NCBI GenBank assembly: GCA_963649395.1
Contig: CAVJHW010000055.1
Coordinates: 1-15,684, forward strand
Source of the DNA: Scatomonas sp963649395
GTDB taxonomy: Bacteria; Bacillota; Clostridia; Lachnospirales; Lachnospiraceae
DNA length: 15,684 bases
Direction: 5' to 3'
In this document: positions 15,105 to 15,684 of the stretch, piece by piece
How positions within the stretch are numbered: position 1 is the first letter of the stretch
Layout: each line of letters starts with the position of its first letter
Made by a program: the position numbers and the translations under genes
Notes under the pieces: generated by a model
What the model saw: only the letters and a program-made list of their open reading frames with translations
Told to the model about the DNA's origin: nothing
Database searches by the model: none

Positions 15105-15289
15105 ATCCATCCCCCTGTGCATCCACAAAGAGACTATCGGCTCCTCCATCCCCTCATGCGCTTCCGCCAAGGGACCATCGGCTCCTCCATCCCCTCATGA
15201 GCTTCCGCCAAGGGACCATCGGCTCCTCCATCCCCTCATGAGCTTCTGCCAAGGGACCATCGGCTCTTCCATCACTTCATCAACTTTTG
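15105..15289. repeat. 41-bp tandem repeat between csoR and copA
   Basis: Three nearly identical copies at 15136-15176, 15177-15217 and 15218-15258, each neighbouring pair differing at one base. A diverged copy lies inside the csoR 3' end (15259-15289) and a decayed one on the copA side (about 15105-15135). The unit appears to have expanded from the csoR terminus. A 41-bp period cannot extend a reading frame. Confidence 0.92.
15134..15272 (-). other. Chain of short overlapping reading frames within the 41-bp array
   Basis: The csoR stop is TGATG, whose ATG (15272) opens a 25-codon frame ending at TGA 15197-15195. That stop overlaps ATG 15198 as ATGA and opens a 14-codon frame (MRGWRSRWSLGGSS-like), ending at TGA 15156-15154. 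That overlaps ATG 15157, which opens a 7-codon frame ending at TAG 15136-15134. Each unit also carries GGAGGAG. Translation is not demonstrated; the arrangement follows from the period being one less than a multiple of three. Confidence 0.4.
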
Positions 15290-15607
15290 CAATAGCGTAA
15301 CCAGCTCATCAATCACCTCATCGTTGCCCCGGCGGATATTGTCCGCCACACAGGTTCGAATGTGGTTGGTCAGCAATACCTTATTAAAGCTATTCAATGC
15401 CGCATTCACCGCTGCCACCTGAACCAAAATATCCGTACAATAAGCATTGCGGTCCAGCATACCCCGGATCCCCCGCACCTGCCCCTCGATACGGCTCAGA
15501 CGATTCTGCAGATCCTTATACTCCTTCTCCGACCTCTCCTTGGTCCTCCGACAACACTCACAAGAGCCCTCCGCCTGCACCACCATCTCTTCATCCTCCC
15601 TATCCAT
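15272..15607 (-). CDS. csoR: Copper-sensing repressor CsoR
   Basis: Cu(I)-responsive repressor of the CsoR/RcnR (DUF156) family, 111 aa, all-helical. Metal ligands are Cys57, His82 and Cys86; the 25- and 4-residue spacings equal those of the known Cu(I) CsoR triad. RLSRIEGQVRGIRGML near residue 36 is the DNA-binding helix signature. The N-terminus is longer than in many members and carries an extra cysteine cluster (CECC, 16-19). The ATG at 15605-15607 has GGGAGG 8 nt upstream. With copA next in line, the expected role is release from the operator when Cu(I) rises. The promoter and operator lie beyond the right edge or within the heptamer array; I see no CsoR-type G/C-flanked palindrome in the 77 bases shown. 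Confidence 0.95.
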   Translation of the reverse strand: MDREDEEMVVQAEGSCECCRRTKERSEKEYKDLQNRLSRIEGQVRGIRGMLDRNAYCTDILVQVAAVNAALNSFNKVLLTNHIRTCVADNIRRGNDEVIDELVTLLQKLMK

Positions 15608-15634
15608 AACCCATCCCTCCCTTTCCTACCCCCC

Positions 15635-15684
15635 CACTTCCCACTCCCCACTCCCCACTATCCACTATCCACTATCCACTATCC
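15635..15684. repeat. Heptamer tandem array at the right edge
   Basis: Seven 7-bp units: CACTTCC, then CACTCCC twice, then CACTATC four times, running to the last base of the window. It lies 28 bp upstream of the csoR start, where the leader or promoter of the copper operon is expected. It may continue outside. Confidence 0.9.

Noticed and set aside
15105..15289. 41-bp direct repeats as a CRISPR array
   Set aside because: The copies abut directly with no unique spacers, and no cas genes are nearby.

Overview
The window looks like a chromosomal segment of a moderately GC-rich anaerobic clostridium, most likely Lachnospiraceae. The reasons are the strong AGGAGG-type ribosome sites, the dimeric-type GlyRS with CxxC pairs, a Ser/Ala-rich lipoprotein binding protein, a CsoR/CopA pair, and protein variants I associate with that family. 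This placement is by recognition, not by a search. Every well-supported gene lies on the minus strand, so transcription runs from high to low coordinates. One run of ten Ns interrupts glyS. The sequences on either side of it look like overlapping, slightly different contig ends, which suggests a scaffolded or metagenome-derived assembly.

In the direction of transcription: (1) Copper block, 15607 to 11752: the Cu(I) sensor csoR, a Cu(I)-exporting P1B ATPase (copA) with a second metal-binding domain fused at its C-terminus, and a seven-helix membrane protein of the TMEM198/TM7SF3 (DUF4203) type. A 41-bp tandem array separates csoR and copA. (2) Amino-acid block, 11732 to 9840: an Lrp/AsnC regulator with its own promoter and an inverted repeat in its leader, then alanine racemase. 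A 39-bp tandem array between them seems to encode an orphaned lysine/glutamate-rich tail. (3) Polar amino-acid ABC importer, 9795 to 7135: promoter, lipoprotein binding protein, permease, ATPase. (4) Purine block, 7113 to 3240: a near-consensus promoter, purC, purB, then a second promoter with a 10-bp inverted repeat and a multi-hairpin leader before purA. (5) purA continues, with almost no spacing, into an unknown lipoprotein, glyS and an unusual carbamate kinase, ending at a perfect 18-bp hairpin (116-155). The first 135 bases may hold the end of a convergent plus-strand gene.

Functionally these are housekeeping genes: IMP/AMP synthesis (PurC makes SAICAR; PurB acts on SAICAR and adenylosuccinate; PurA commits IMP to AMP), glycine charging, D-alanine supply, amino-acid uptake and copper export. 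I see no defence system, mobile element, CRISPR array or tRNA/rRNA gene. What is unusual lies between the genes: tandem arrays at two gene junctions whose geometry produces ATGA stop/start overlaps, a heptamer array running off the right edge, a structured purA leader, and a recurring GGTTTGGG/CCCAAACC element.
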